Origin: Dehalococcoidia bacterium
GTDB lineage: Bacteria > Chloroflexota > Dehalococcoidia > GIF9 > AB-539-J10
Assembly (NCBI GenBank): GCA_030665785.1
Contig: DAOUZA010000005.1
Location: forward strand, 1 to 39,668
Length of the DNA: 39,668 nucleotides
Reading direction: 5' to 3'
Every line of letters begins with the position of its first letter. The stretch's first letter is position 1. Below, one piece after another: positions 27,620 through 37,370 of this stretch. The notes under the pieces were generated by a model. It was not told where the DNA came from. It saw nothing but the letters and a program-made list of their open reading frames with translations, and did not search any database. Made by a program: the position numbers and the translations under genes.

Positions 27620-28923
27620 TGGAAAGGGTGCTTGACTCTATTAAAGGGAAGGCCGAGCAGGCAGAAATTTTTGAGGTTTCAACTCAAATAGCACCAGTAT
27701 ATTTTGAAGCTAATCGGTTAAAGCAAATTCAATCTAAAGAAAGCACCAGCGTTGCCCTGCGAATTTTTAAGGACAGTAAGGTTGGTTTTGCCTTTGGTAG
27801 CGGTGTGGATGATGTGGAGACCTTAATTGCCATGGCGGTGGAAACAGCACCTTTTGGACCTTCAGCTAACTTTGAGTTCCCCTCATCAAGTGATTATCCT
27901 GATGTGGCTGTTTTTGACTCTGAAATACCAGTGATAACCATGGAACAGATGGTTGAGCTTGGCAGTCAACTTATTGCCAGGGTCACGGAACATACTCCTG
28001 AGCTTCTCTGCGATGTCGAGGTGATAAAGGGGGTAAGCTCAGTTCACCTGGTTAATTCTCAGGGTGGTGAAGCGAGATGGGATAGGAGCTTGTTCAGCAT
28101 TAACCTGGAAGGTGTGCTTACGCGAGGCACTGATATGCTTTTTGTTGGGGATAGTGATAGTTCATGTCGTTTTTTCACTGACATTGATATTCTGGCAAGC
28201 AGAATAATCACACAGTTAGAGCTAGCTAAAAGTAAGGCTGCTATATCCACTAAACAACTACCAATTATCTTTACTCCTCGCGGGGTAGCCGGTGTTTTGC
28301 TAGCTCCGCTGATGCTTGCTTTTAGTGGTAAGGCAGTCCTTGAAGGGACTTCGTGGTTAAAGGATAAGTTAGGAGAGCGTGTTTTTGATAGCAAGCTCAC
28401 CATCTGGGATGATGCTACTTTACCTTATCGACCAGGAAGTTGTCCTTGTGATGGTGAAGGTACACCTAGCCAGCGAATACCTCTGGTTGCGAAAGGTGAA
28501 GTGGCGAATTTTCTCTATGATTTACAAACAGCGGCCTTAGCTGGTAAAAAAAGCACTGGTAGCGGCAGGCGGTCAGGGGGTAGGCCTCCTGCTCCAAACT
28601 TAAGCACAGTGGTAATAGAGGAAGGTAAGGACCGGTTTGAAGCTATGGTGAAGGATATGAAAGAGGGGTTGATTGTGGAGCAACTTATGGGTGCGGAACA
28701 GGGTAATTTGCTTAATGGTGACTTTAGTGGTAATGTCCTGTTAGGCTATGAAGTGACGAATGGTAGCATAGTGGGGCGAGTGAAAGATACCATGGTTTCG
28801 GGAAATGTTTACCAGGTCTTAAAAGAAATCATTGGTGTTGGAAACAAGGCGAGGTGGGTTGATGGAATTTTTCTTGTTCCTCATTTATATTGTCCCCTAT
28901 TATCTGTGGTAACGAGAACATGA
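27616..28923 (+). CDS. pmbA: PmbA/TldE-like protein
   Basis: Overlaps tldD by ATGA; SVALRIFKDSKVGFAFGS, LPIIFTPRGVAGVLLAPL, VEQLMGAEQGNLLNGDFSGNVLLGYEV. Confidence 0.88.
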   Translation: MMERVLDSIKGKAEQAEIFEVSTQIAPVYFEANRLKQIQSKESTSVALRIFKDSKVGFAFGSGVDDVETLIAMAVETAPFGPSANFEFPSSSDYPDVAVFDSEIPVITMEQMVELGSQLIARVTEHTPELLCDVEVIKGVSSVHLVNSQGGEARWDRSLFSINLEGVLTRGTDMLFVGDSDSSCRFFTDIDILASRIITQLELAKSKAAISTKQLPIIFTPRGVAGVLLAPLMLAFSGKAVLEGTSWLKDKLGERVFDSKLTIWDDATLPYRPGSCPCDGEGTPSQRIPLVAKGEVANFLYDLQTAALAGKKSTGSGRRSGGRPPAPNLSTVVIEEGKDRFEAMVKDMKEGLIVEQLMGAEQGNLLNGDFSGNVLLGYEVTNGSIVGRVKDTMVSGNVYQVLKEIIGVGNKARWVDGIFLVPHLYCPLLSVVTRT

Positions 28924-29708
28924 AGGGTATATTAAAGCTTTATAAGGAACCCCATCCCAAAAGCTGCTTCATGCTTGCCTCATGGCCTGGCATAGGCAAT
29001 GTCTCGTCAATAGTGGCGCAATATTTAAAGAATAAGCTGGATGCTGAGGAAATAGGGGAGATAGACCCGGTCAACTTTTTTGAGCCTGTTGGCGTTGCGG
29101 TTAAGGATAATGTAATTGAAAAGCCGCGTTTTCCTGACAATAAGTTTTATTACTGGCAGGATGATAAAGCTAAGAAGGGGCTGATAATATTCATTGGTGA
29201 AGAACAACCCAACTCCAAGGGATATGAGTTATTATCTTGTGTTCTAGATGTTGCCCGGAAATTCAAAGTAAAAAGGGTGTATAGCTGCGCTGCTGCAGTA
29301 ACGCGGATTCATCACAGTGAGGATTCGAAAGTCTGGGCGGTAGCTACAAAGCGTGGGCTAATTAAAGGGTTACAGAAATACGATGTTGTTCTTAGGGGTA
29401 ACCTTCGCATTGCCGGATTAAATGGCTTATTTTTGGGAATGGCTAAAGAGCGTGGCATTGAAGGTGTTTGTTTGTTAGGGGAGGTGCCAGCATATGCTAT
29501 TCAGATAGCAAATCCCGGGGCATCCTATGCTGTGCTCAAAGTTTTAACCAGGATGTTGGGGATTGATATCGAGTTGACTGAGCTTAGCGATATGGCTAAG
29601 CAATCAAAGGAAGAGATGGGGGAAGTAGTCAAGCTAGCTACCGCTGAATTTATTGACCGCTTCACTGAGCCTATTTGGGAGCAAGATGAAAGTGAGGAGG
29701 AAGAATAG
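28920..29708 (+). CDS. PAC2 family protein
   Basis: CFMLASWPGIGNVSSIVAQYLKNKL, GEVPAYAIQIANPGASYAVLKVL; ATGA overlap with pmbA. Confidence 0.85.
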   Translation: MKGILKLYKEPHPKSCFMLASWPGIGNVSSIVAQYLKNKLDAEEIGEIDPVNFFEPVGVAVKDNVIEKPRFPDNKFYYWQDDKAKKGLIIFIGEEQPNSKGYELLSCVLDVARKFKVKRVYSCAAAVTRIHHSEDSKVWAVATKRGLIKGLQKYDVVLRGNLRIAGLNGLFLGMAKERGIEGVCLLGEVPAYAIQIANPGASYAVLKVLTRMLGIDIELTELSDMAKQSKEEMGEVVKLATAEFIDRFTEPIWEQDESEEEE

Positions 29709-29761
29709 GGTGTTTTTTGCTCTTTATAAAAGGCTCATGATTATGCTATCCTCAAATTCAG

Positions 29762-30355
29762 ATGTCAGAGTTAACTGAACTTTATCGGCAGATTGCCAGT
29801 TGTCAGGATTGTGAATTAGCTAAGCATCGCAATAAAGTGGTGCCCGGGGAAGGTCCTGAGAATGCTGATTTGCTTTTTATTGGTGAGGCACCTGGCTGGA
29901 ATGAAGACCAGCAGGGGCGCCCTTTTGTAGGGGCAGCGGGGGAATTTTTAGACCAACTGTTAGCCTCGATTGGATTGAGGCGTGAGCAGGTTTACATTGC
30001 CAATGTGATTAAGTGTCGTCCACCGCAAAATCGTGACCCTTTACCCACTGAAATACAAGCTTGCTCCAAATGGCTTGACCGTCAGTTGGAAATAATCCAA
30101 CCTAAAGCGATTATAACTCTAGGGCGCTATTCCTTGGACAAGTATTTCCCCGGGGAAAGCATAGGTAAAATTCATGGAAAGCCGCGAAAACATGATGATA
30201 TTATTTATTACCCGATGTATCATCCCGCTGCTGCCCTCCATCAAGGAAGTCTACGCAAAATCATCCAGGAAGACATGCTTCGGATTCCGCAGATACTGGC
30301 TCAATGGGAAAGGATGCCTGAGGAAATTGGTGCGCGGCAGTTAGAATTATTCTAG
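29762..30355 (+). CDS. Family 4 uracil-DNA glycosylase
   Basis: CQDCELAKHRNKVVPGEGPENADLLFIGEAPGWNEDQQGRPFVGAAGEFLD; YIANVIKCRPPQNRDP; YPMYHPAAAL; C-term QLELF. Confidence 0.92.
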   Translation: MSELTELYRQIASCQDCELAKHRNKVVPGEGPENADLLFIGEAPGWNEDQQGRPFVGAAGEFLDQLLASIGLRREQVYIANVIKCRPPQNRDPLPTEIQACSKWLDRQLEIIQPKAIITLGRYSLDKYFPGESIGKIHGKPRKHDDIIYYPMYHPAAALHQGSLRKIIQEDMLRIPQILAQWERMPEEIGARQLELF

Positions 30356-30364
30356 GCTAAAACA

Positions 30365-32023
30365 ATGGCACAGGGGAGACTGAGCATAATTCCCTTAGGT
30401 GGGCTGGGAGAGATCGGCAAAAACATGATGGCTTTGGCATATGACAATGATATTATTGTCATTGATGCCGGGCTTATGTTTCCTAACGCGGAAACACTGG
30501 GAGCCGACTTTCTCATCCCTGATATCAGCTATCTTCTAAAGAGGCGAGAGAACATAAGGGGGATGGTTATCACTCATGGGCATGAAGACCATATTGGCGC
30601 TTTGCCCTATATCTTGCCGCAACTTGATTGTCCTGTTTACACTACTAGACTTACCGAAAGATTGCTCTCTGCGGAATTCAAACAGCACGGTATAAAGAGT
30701 AAACCAGAGGTAAACATAGTTTCTTATGAGGATAAAATTAACCTCGGTAGCTTTACTATAGAGTTTTTCCCGGTGTGTCATAGTATTCCCGATACTATGG
30801 GGTTAATCATTGGTACTCCTTTAGGCATTGTAGTCCACAGTGGTGATTTTAAGATTGATTATACCCCGATAATTGGTAAGCCAACCGACCTTAGGCGACT
30901 GGCGCAATTAGGAGGGAAGGGTGTTTTGCTTCTTCTCTCCGACTCTACTTACGTTGAGCTTTCGGGATATACTCCTTCGGAAAAGGTGGTCGGCGATGTT
31001 TTAGACAATATCATTGCTGGGGCTTCAGGAAGAGTAATTGTAACCACCTTTGCTTCCCTTATTTCCCGCATACAGCAGGTAATCGACGCTGCTGCTAAAC
31101 ACAATCGACGTGTGTTTATCACCGGACGAAGTATGAAGGAGATAGTACGAATAGCATTAGAGTTAGGTTATCTTGTTGCGCCTCCGGGCATTTTTTGCCA
31201 GAGTGATGAGCTTAGACATTTGACGCACAATCAGATCGTGATACTAGCTACCGGGAGTCAAGGTGAACCTACCTCTGCTCTGGTGCGTATAGCTAATGGA
31301 GACCATGACCAGGTGCAAATCGTCTCTGGTGACACAGTGGTGATATCAGCAACTCCTATTCCGGGCAATGAAGCATTGATTAATAGGACCATCGACAGCC
31401 TTTTTCGGCAAGGTGCTTATGTGGTTTACGACAAGTTATCTCAAGTTCATGTCCACGGGCATGGTGGTCAGGAAGAGTTGAAGTTGTTACTTACCCTGGT
31501 TAAGCCTAAGTTCTTTATCCCTATTCATGGCGAATACCGCCATTTAAGCTTGCACGCTAAATTAGCGGAGAGTTTAGGTATAGCTAAGGATGACATCTTT
31601 GTCCTTCAAGACGGGGATATCCTTGAATTAGGGAAGGATAAAGGAGCGATTGTGGGCAAGGCTCCGTTAAAGGATATTTATGTGGTTGGTTCAAGGACGT
31701 ATGCCCTGGACAGTGCTGTGTTTCGGGACCGGAAGCAGCTTTCTCATGATGGAGTCGTAGTGGTAGTGACTGTCATTGATGTTAAAGGTGGCAAATTAGT
31801 AGGAAAGCCCGAAGTTCTAAGTCGGGGAATTGTTGATAGTAAGGATGGGCAGAAACTAATTGAACAGAGTCGGGGTGTAGTAATAGCAGGCTTAAAAAGT
31901 GCCCCAAAATGTTTATCTGACCCTCATGCCGTAGATACCAGGGTCAAGACTCTCCTGGCGGATTTCTTCTACAAGCGAACTCGTCGCCACCCTATAATCA
32001 TTCCGGTAACTTTGGAGGCATAG
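30365..32023 (+). CDS. Ribonuclease J
   Basis: IPLGGLGEIGKNM, VITHGHEDHIGALPYIL, SGDFKIDYTP, HVHGHGGQEELKLLL. Confidence 0.94.
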   Translation: MAQGRLSIIPLGGLGEIGKNMMALAYDNDIIVIDAGLMFPNAETLGADFLIPDISYLLKRRENIRGMVITHGHEDHIGALPYILPQLDCPVYTTRLTERLLSAEFKQHGIKSKPEVNIVSYEDKINLGSFTIEFFPVCHSIPDTMGLIIGTPLGIVVHSGDFKIDYTPIIGKPTDLRRLAQLGGKGVLLLLSDSTYVELSGYTPSEKVVGDVLDNIIAGASGRVIVTTFASLISRIQQVIDAAAKHNRRVFITGRSMKEIVRIALELGYLVAPPGIFCQSDELRHLTHNQIVILATGSQGEPTSALVRIANGDHDQVQIVSGDTVVISATPIPGNEALINRTIDSLFRQGAYVVYDKLSQVHVHGHGGQEELKLLLTLVKPKFFIPIHGEYRHLSLHAKLAESLGIAKDDIFVLQDGDILELGKDKGAIVGKAPLKDIYVVGSRTYALDSAVFRDRKQLSHDGVVVVVTVIDVKGGKLVGKPEVLSRGIVDSKDGQKLIEQSRGVVIAGLKSAPKCLSDPHAVDTRVKTLLADFFYKRTRRHPIIIPVTLEA

Positions 32024-32032
32024 TTTTTTCCC

Positions 32033-34165
32033 ATGCCCAGGGTAAAACATAAAGCCACTCCTAAATTAAGGCGCAGGAAAACAGGAGGCCAATCAGCAAT
32101 GAGGCGATTTTCGGGTTTCCTTGCCAGGCCCTTAGTATGGAGGTTCATATTAATTCTTGTCATAGTAGGGTTGCTTTATCTGTTTTATCCCATTTTAGTC
32201 GAGGCAGGAGCTGGTATACTTGGCTTGTTTGGTTTTGGGCTGGTCCTGATAGCCATCGCAGTTGGTGTGATAGTCTGGCTGGTGATGGGACGACATTTTC
32301 CTCTTCTAACGAGGCGATGGAATCGATTTGTGGGCGGGGCTATTCTTGCCATAGCTATTTGGGGAGCACTTTCTTTTTTCAACGCTGGTAGCGGCGTTCT
32401 AAGCCAGGCTACATTGGGGGGTAAGATTGGTCAGAGCATTGCTGGCGCTCCCGGTGTTATGGGTGTTTTGGGGGTAATCGGGCTTGTCCTTCTAGGGGTC
32501 ATTTTCATAATCCCTGGTAAAGTTTGGCATGCGATAGTTGTTATTGGGCGAAATTGTCGGCGTGTCTTTCGGAGTATTTGGGCTCACGTTCATCGCCCTC
32601 GGGCTATCATAACTCCCGGTGTCCCTGCTGAAACTGCTCCTGCTGAACCCACTCCCGTTGAGTCTGGGCATATTGAGATTCCTGAAGGAGAACAAGCGGG
32701 ACAGGTAGAGCGGGTAATAAGGGAGCACGAACCTATTATTACCCCTGGTGGTTGGCAGCTTCCCCCGATTGAGATTCTGGATAAACCGGTGGAAGTGGTG
32801 TTGTCCCCGGAGGATGTTAATAAGCGTGCTCAGTTAATTGAAGAAGCTTTAACTAGCTATGGGGTGGAGGCTAAGGTGGTGCAAACAAATGTAGGACCTA
32901 CGGTAACACAGTTTGGTGTTGAGCCAGGCTGGGACCGAAAGTATAAGGATGGGAGGGAGGTATCGCGGACTAGAGTTAGAGTGGAGAGGATAACTTCTCT
33001 AGCTAACGACCTAGCATTGGCTTTAGCTGCTTCCAGCATCAGGGTTGAAGCTCCTGTTCCTGGAAAGTCAATGGTGGGCATTGAGGTTCCCAATTCCGTG
33101 TTTGGGGCGGTTTCCCTTCGTAATGTGATAGAGACCGCAGCTTTCCAAAAGATTAAAGCCAGGTCGGAACTAGCTATTGCTCTGGGGAAAGGTGCTGGCG
33201 GCGAGGCGATCGTGGCTGACCTGGCTAAAATGCCCCATTTACTCATTGCTGGTGCTACCGGTAGTGGCAAGACTGTTTGTTTAAATTCCGTTATTTGTTG
33301 TTTGCTGTTACATGATAGCCCTGATGATGTCCGCTTTATAATGATTGACCCCAAGAGGGTGGAGTTGGTGGCTTTTAATGCAATACCTAACTTAGTTGCG
33401 CCTGTAATTGTCGATACCGACATGGCCTTGAAGGGATTGAGGTGGCTTAATCAGGAGATGGATAGGAGATATCGTCAGTTTGCTCAGGCGGGGGTGCGCA
33501 ACATTGAGGGTTATAATAAAGACCGTTCGCCTGAAGAGGCGCTGCCATATTTAATAGTTATCATTGATGAGCTGGCTGACCTGATGATGGCGGCTTTTGA
33601 TGAGGTGGAGCGTGGCCTTTGCCGCTTGGCTCAGCTAGCTCGTGCTACTGGTATACACCTTGTTGTAGCCACACAGCGTCCCTCCGTTGATGTAATTACC
33701 GGACTTATTAAAGCTAACTTCCCCACTCGAATTAGCTTTGCACTTACTTCACAGGTTGATTCACGTACTATTCTTGATGCGGTGGGAGCTGAGAAGTTGC
33801 TTGGCAGAGGCGACATGCTTTATATGCCTACCGAGGCTAGCAAACCCAAGAGACTTCAAGGAACATTCGTTTCTGATTCTGAAATTGAAAGATTGGTTTA
33901 TTTTTGGGGGAATCAACGCAAGTCAGGGACAAGTTTTATCAACTTTGATGAAATGGGACAGCTACCTTCCCCGGGTGAAAAGGCTGCTATGTATGGGGAC
34001 CCCCTTTTAGAAGAAGCGAGGCGGATGGTGAAAGAGTATGAACATATCTCTGTTTCATTCTTGCAGCGCCGTCTTCGCATTGGTTATCCCAGAGCTGCCC
34101 GTCTTATGGATACGTTGCAGCAGGAAGGTTCAGTGCGAACTCCCCCACCAAAGGAGGAAAGTTAA
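32033..34165 (+). CDS. ftsK: FtsK/SpoIIIE DNA translocase
   Basis: N-term TM helices, Walker A AGATGSGKTVCLNSVI, LIVIIDELADLMM, C-term winged helix. Confidence 0.93.
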   Translation: MPRVKHKATPKLRRRKTGGQSAMRRFSGFLARPLVWRFILILVIVGLLYLFYPILVEAGAGILGLFGFGLVLIAIAVGVIVWLVMGRHFPLLTRRWNRFVGGAILAIAIWGALSFFNAGSGVLSQATLGGKIGQSIAGAPGVMGVLGVIGLVLLGVIFIIPGKVWHAIVVIGRNCRRVFRSIWAHVHRPRAIITPGVPAETAPAEPTPVESGHIEIPEGEQAGQVERVIREHEPIITPGGWQLPPIEILDKPVEVVLSPEDVNKRAQLIEEALTSYGVEAKVVQTNVGPTVTQFGVEPGWDRKYKDGREVSRTRVRVERITSLANDLALALAASSIRVEAPVPGKSMVGIEVPNSVFGAVSLRNVIETAAFQKIKARSELAIALGKGAGGEAIVADLAKMPHLLIAGATGSGKTVCLNSVICCLLLHDSPDDVRFIMIDPKRVELVAFNAIPNLVAPVIVDTDMALKGLRWLNQEMDRRYRQFAQAGVRNIEGYNKDRSPEEALPYLIVIIDELADLMMAAFDEVERGLCRLAQLARATGIHLVVATQRPSVDVITGLIKANFPTRISFALTSQVDSRTILDAVGAEKLLGRGDMLYMPTEASKPKRLQGTFVSDSEIERLVYFWGNQRKSGTSFINFDEMGQLPSPGEKAAMYGDPLLEEARRMVKEYEHISVSFLQRRLRIGYPRAARLMDTLQQEGSVRTPPPKEES

Positions 34166-35040
34166 ACTTTGCCACGGACAAGGTGGCTTAAGTAGTCTTT
34201 CAATTCTGGGCCTATTTCAGGATGTTTTAATCCCATCGCCATTGTAGCTTTAATCCACCCTAATATTGTGCCCGCATCATAGTAGTCACCTTCAATTTCA
34301 TATCCAAATATAGCTTGTTTTCGGAGCAACCGCTTTAATCCATCGGTTATCTGAATTTCGCCACCTACACCGAAGTCGGTAGATTCTAGCTCTTCAAAAA
34401 TCTCAGGCGTAAGCACATATCTGCCCATTATGGCAAGATTTGAGGGAGCTTGCGATGGCTCCGGTTTTTCTACAAAGTCCATGATTTGGTAGACATTTTT
34501 TGCTACCTTCTTCGGTTTGATTATGCCATATCTCGATATCTCGTCCGGCTCCACTTTCTTCAAGGCAACAACGCTGCCATTGTATTGTTCAAAGGTGTTC
34601 AGCATTTCCTTAAGCACCAGCTCCCGTTGCTCAAAGAGGTCATCGGGAAGTATTACGACAAATGGCTCTTTGCCTACCACATCTTTAGAGGAGAGTACAG
34701 CATGACCCAATCCAAGTAATTCCTTTTGATGGACAAAGCAGATATTGGGTAGGTTGGAGAGGTGAGATATTTTGGCTAACAAATCTTCTTTACCTCTTTG
34801 TTCCAGGATATGTTCCAGCCCTACGCTCTTATCAAAGTAATCCTCGATGGCTGCTTTCCCCTGGGATGTTATTATGATTATCAATTCAATTCCGCAGGCG
34901 GCGCATTCCTCTACGGCATATTGGATGATTGGCTTATCTACCAGTGGCAGGATTTCTTTAGGGACGGATTTAGTAATGGGCAGAAATCTTGTGCCCCAGC
35001 CAGCGGCGGGAATAACTGCTTTTCTAACCTTCACTTTCAA
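34162..35040 (-). CDS. galU: UTP--glucose-1-phosphate uridylyltransferase
   Basis: KAVIPAAGWGTRFLPITKSVPKEILPLVDKPIIQYAVEE. Confidence 0.94.
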   Translation of the reverse strand: MKVKVRKAVIPAAGWGTRFLPITKSVPKEILPLVDKPIIQYAVEECAACGIELIIIITSQGKAAIEDYFDKSVGLEHILEQRGKEDLLAKISHLSNLPNICFVHQKELLGLGHAVLSSKDVVGKEPFVVILPDDLFEQRELVLKEMLNTFEQYNGSVVALKKVEPDEISRYGIIKPKKVAKNVYQIMDFVEKPEPSQAPSNLAIMGRYVLTPEIFEELESTDFGVGGEIQITDGLKRLLRKQAIFGYEIEGDYYDAGTILGWIKATMAMGLKHPEIGPELKDYLSHLVRGKV

Positions 35041-36251
35041 GCACCAAATTTGTCTAATTTTAGAGCGTTAGCCATGGCCAGCGGCATTATTTCTATTGCG
35101 GGGAACCTTCCTAAACCACCGGCAAGGCAGGCTTGCTCTGAGAATTCGGTCACTCTATCAGGGCGACACCATTTAGAGTGGAGCATAAAAGGGACGGGAT
35201 GCCAGCTATGCATCGCCAGGGTTGCTGGTGTGGAATGGTCTCCGGTAATAAGGAGAACATCGGGCTCTAATTTAAGCAGCAGGGGAAGCGCAGCATCAAC
35301 CTCCTCAATGGCATGGACTTTAGCCTCGAAGTTTCCATCCTCTCCTCGGGAGTCTGTTGCCTTAAAATGGATGAAGAAGAAGTCGAATTTTCCATAATTA
35401 CGGCGCAGGCTTTCTAGCTGGTCTGTTATGTTGTTACCTGAGTGAAGCACCTCCATTCCAAGTAGTTTAGCTAAACCTCGATACATGGGGTATATCGCGA
35501 TGGCTGCGGGCTTTAATTTATATAATTCAGGCAGGGATGGTATGTTGGGATATTGGGAAAATCCACGCAATAACACCATGTTGGCCGGGGAGATGTTATT
35601 GGGAGAGCGAAGCAATCTCGCGGCTTGTTGCACGAATTTATTGGCAATCTCCGCCATTTTTTCTGCCTCCGTGGTTAATGCCTCTACCTTCTTTGGGGCT
35701 AATCCTGTTTGCTGAGGGTCGGAATCGGTTAATTGGGGGGATAACCCAGCACCTCGAAAAATGAGCACGAATCTATGTTCCTTCACTGGAGACACGATAA
35801 TTTCAGTTCCAGGGATACTAATCTCTTTTAATGATTGACATAATTTAGTATTTTCTTCCGTAGAAATTCGCCCCGCCCTTCTATCAACGATAATTCCTTG
35901 CTTATCAACAGTGCAGAAATTACCCCGGGCGGCGACATCGCTTTTCTTTAGTTCTAAATCTATTCCAAGCGCTTCGGTGATTCCTCTCCCGATATTATAT
36001 TTAATGGGGTCGTATCCGAAGAGCGCCAGATGCCCCGGTGTGCTGCCAGGGGTAATTCCGGGGCTTACCGGGTCGATGAGTCCGCAAAGCGATTCTTGGG
36101 CTAGTTTATCCAGGTTAGGTTTTCTTGCTGATTCTAACTCTGTCTTGCCAGTTCGGTGATGGGGCAATCCCCCCACGCCGTCTATTACCAGGAATACTAT
36201 CCTGGATGGAGACGAGTGTGAAAGCTTTTTAATATGCTCAAATTCAATCAT
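35037..36251 (-). CDS. apgM: 2,3-bisphosphoglycerate-independent phosphoglycerate mutase, archaeal type
   Basis: VFLVIDGVGGLPHH, PGSTPGHLALFGYDP, HFKATDSRGEDGN, ITGDHSTPATLAMHSWHPVPFML. Confidence 0.9.
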   Translation of the reverse strand: MIEFEHIKKLSHSSPSRIVFLVIDGVGGLPHHRTGKTELESARKPNLDKLAQESLCGLIDPVSPGITPGSTPGHLALFGYDPIKYNIGRGITEALGIDLELKKSDVAARGNFCTVDKQGIIVDRRAGRISTEENTKLCQSLKEISIPGTEIIVSPVKEHRFVLIFRGAGLSPQLTDSDPQQTGLAPKKVEALTTEAEKMAEIANKFVQQAARLLRSPNNISPANMVLLRGFSQYPNIPSLPELYKLKPAAIAIYPMYRGLAKLLGMEVLHSGNNITDQLESLRRNYGKFDFFFIHFKATDSRGEDGNFEAKVHAIEEVDAALPLLLKLEPDVLLITGDHSTPATLAMHSWHPVPFMLHSKWCRPDRVTEFSEQACLAGGLGRFPAIEIMPLAMANALKLDKFGA

Positions 36252-36317
36252 CTTACTGCATTTTAGCTGTTTAAGTTTGCTGTTGACAAGTTTGTTATCG
36301 GCGAAATAGTATGTAAG

Positions 36318-36368
36318 TGAGTAATGAGTGATGAGTTACTCTTTACGCATTACCCGTTACCCATTACT
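36318..36368. repeat. Imperfect palindromic repeat AGTAATGAGTGATGAG...TACCCATTACT
   Basis: Self-complementary TAATGRGTRA motifs immediately upstream of the ROK gene. Confidence 0.55.
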
Positions 36369-36376
36369 TTCTTGAA

Positions 36377-37366
36377 ATGAATAAGTTAGTCCTTGGAGTG
36401 GATGTTGGAGGCACAAAAATTGCCACCGCTGTTGTCACCGGGGAGGGAAAGGTCATCTCTCGGGGCTATGGTTCTACTTCTGCTCAAGCTGGCCGCCGGG
36501 TGGTGATAGATAATATATTTGCCACCATTGACAAGGCGATATCTTCAAGTAATGTCGCTCTTTCTCAACTTTCCGGTATAGGCATTGCTGCGGCTGGCAT
36601 TATAGATTCCAAGAATGGCAAGGTTATTTTCTCCCCTAACCTTCCTGGCTGGCGTGAAGTGCCCTTGGGAGACACTGTCCATCAAAGGTTTAATATCCCC
36701 ACCTATTTAGGCAACGATGCCAGTTTGGCTGCTTTAGGGGAGTGGCGCTTTGGGGTAAAGAAACAGGTTGCTAACCTCATTTACATTACGGTTAGCACCG
36801 GCATCGGGGGTGGTATCATTTGTAATGGCGAGCTTTACACCGGCGTTCTCGGAGCCGCTGGTGAGATTGGACATATGACCATAGATGTAAACGGACCGCG
36901 CTGTAACTGTGGCAACATAGGATGCTGGGAGACTCTGGCTTCGGGTACCGCTTTAGCTAAAGAGGCAGTAAGGCAGATCAAAGAAGGTGCCAGCACGTCT
37001 ATCCTCGAGTTCGCTGGTGGTGATTTAGCCAAAGTCGATGCTAAAGTTGTCTTCGAGGCAGCTAAACAAGGGGATAAATTAGCAAACCAGCTTATTTCCC
37101 GCCTGGGGTATTATCTCGGCGTGGGTTTAACTAATCTGGTCAACATTTTTAACCCCGAGCTAATTTTGATTGGTGGCGGTGTAGCAAAGATGGGCAACCT
37201 GTTGTTTGAGCCGGCAATAAAGGTGGTTAAAGAAAGAGCCTTTGCAACATCAGCCACCTCTGTTCAAATCAAGCCGGCGTTGCTCGGAGACGATTCCAGC
37301 ATACTGGGTGCGGTAGCTTTTGTCCTTGATAATTTGGCTGAAGGTTCAACAATCCATGGAGGGTGA
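36377..37366 (+). CDS. ROK family sugar kinase (glucokinase-like)
   Basis: LGVDVGGTKIATAVV, TGIGGGIICNGEL, GEIGHMTIDVNGPRCNCGNIGCWETLASG. Confidence 0.93.
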   Translation: MNKLVLGVDVGGTKIATAVVTGEGKVISRGYGSTSAQAGRRVVIDNIFATIDKAISSSNVALSQLSGIGIAAAGIIDSKNGKVIFSPNLPGWREVPLGDTVHQRFNIPTYLGNDASLAALGEWRFGVKKQVANLIYITVSTGIGGGIICNGELYTGVLGAAGEIGHMTIDVNGPRCNCGNIGCWETLASGTALAKEAVRQIKEGASTSILEFAGGDLAKVDAKVVFEAAKQGDKLANQLISRLGYYLGVGLTNLVNIFNPELILIGGGVAKMGNLLFEPAIKVVKERAFATSATSVQIKPALLGDDSSILGAVAFVLDNLAEGSTIHGG

Positions 37367-37370
37367 GGGT

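Noticed and set aside
32857-33423. 188-aa minus-strand ORF
   Set aside because: Antisense to the conserved FtsK motor region; Ser/Thr/Ala-rich antisense translation
34798-35397. 199-aa plus-strand ORF
   Set aside because: Antisense to galU and apgM, both with strong conserved motifs
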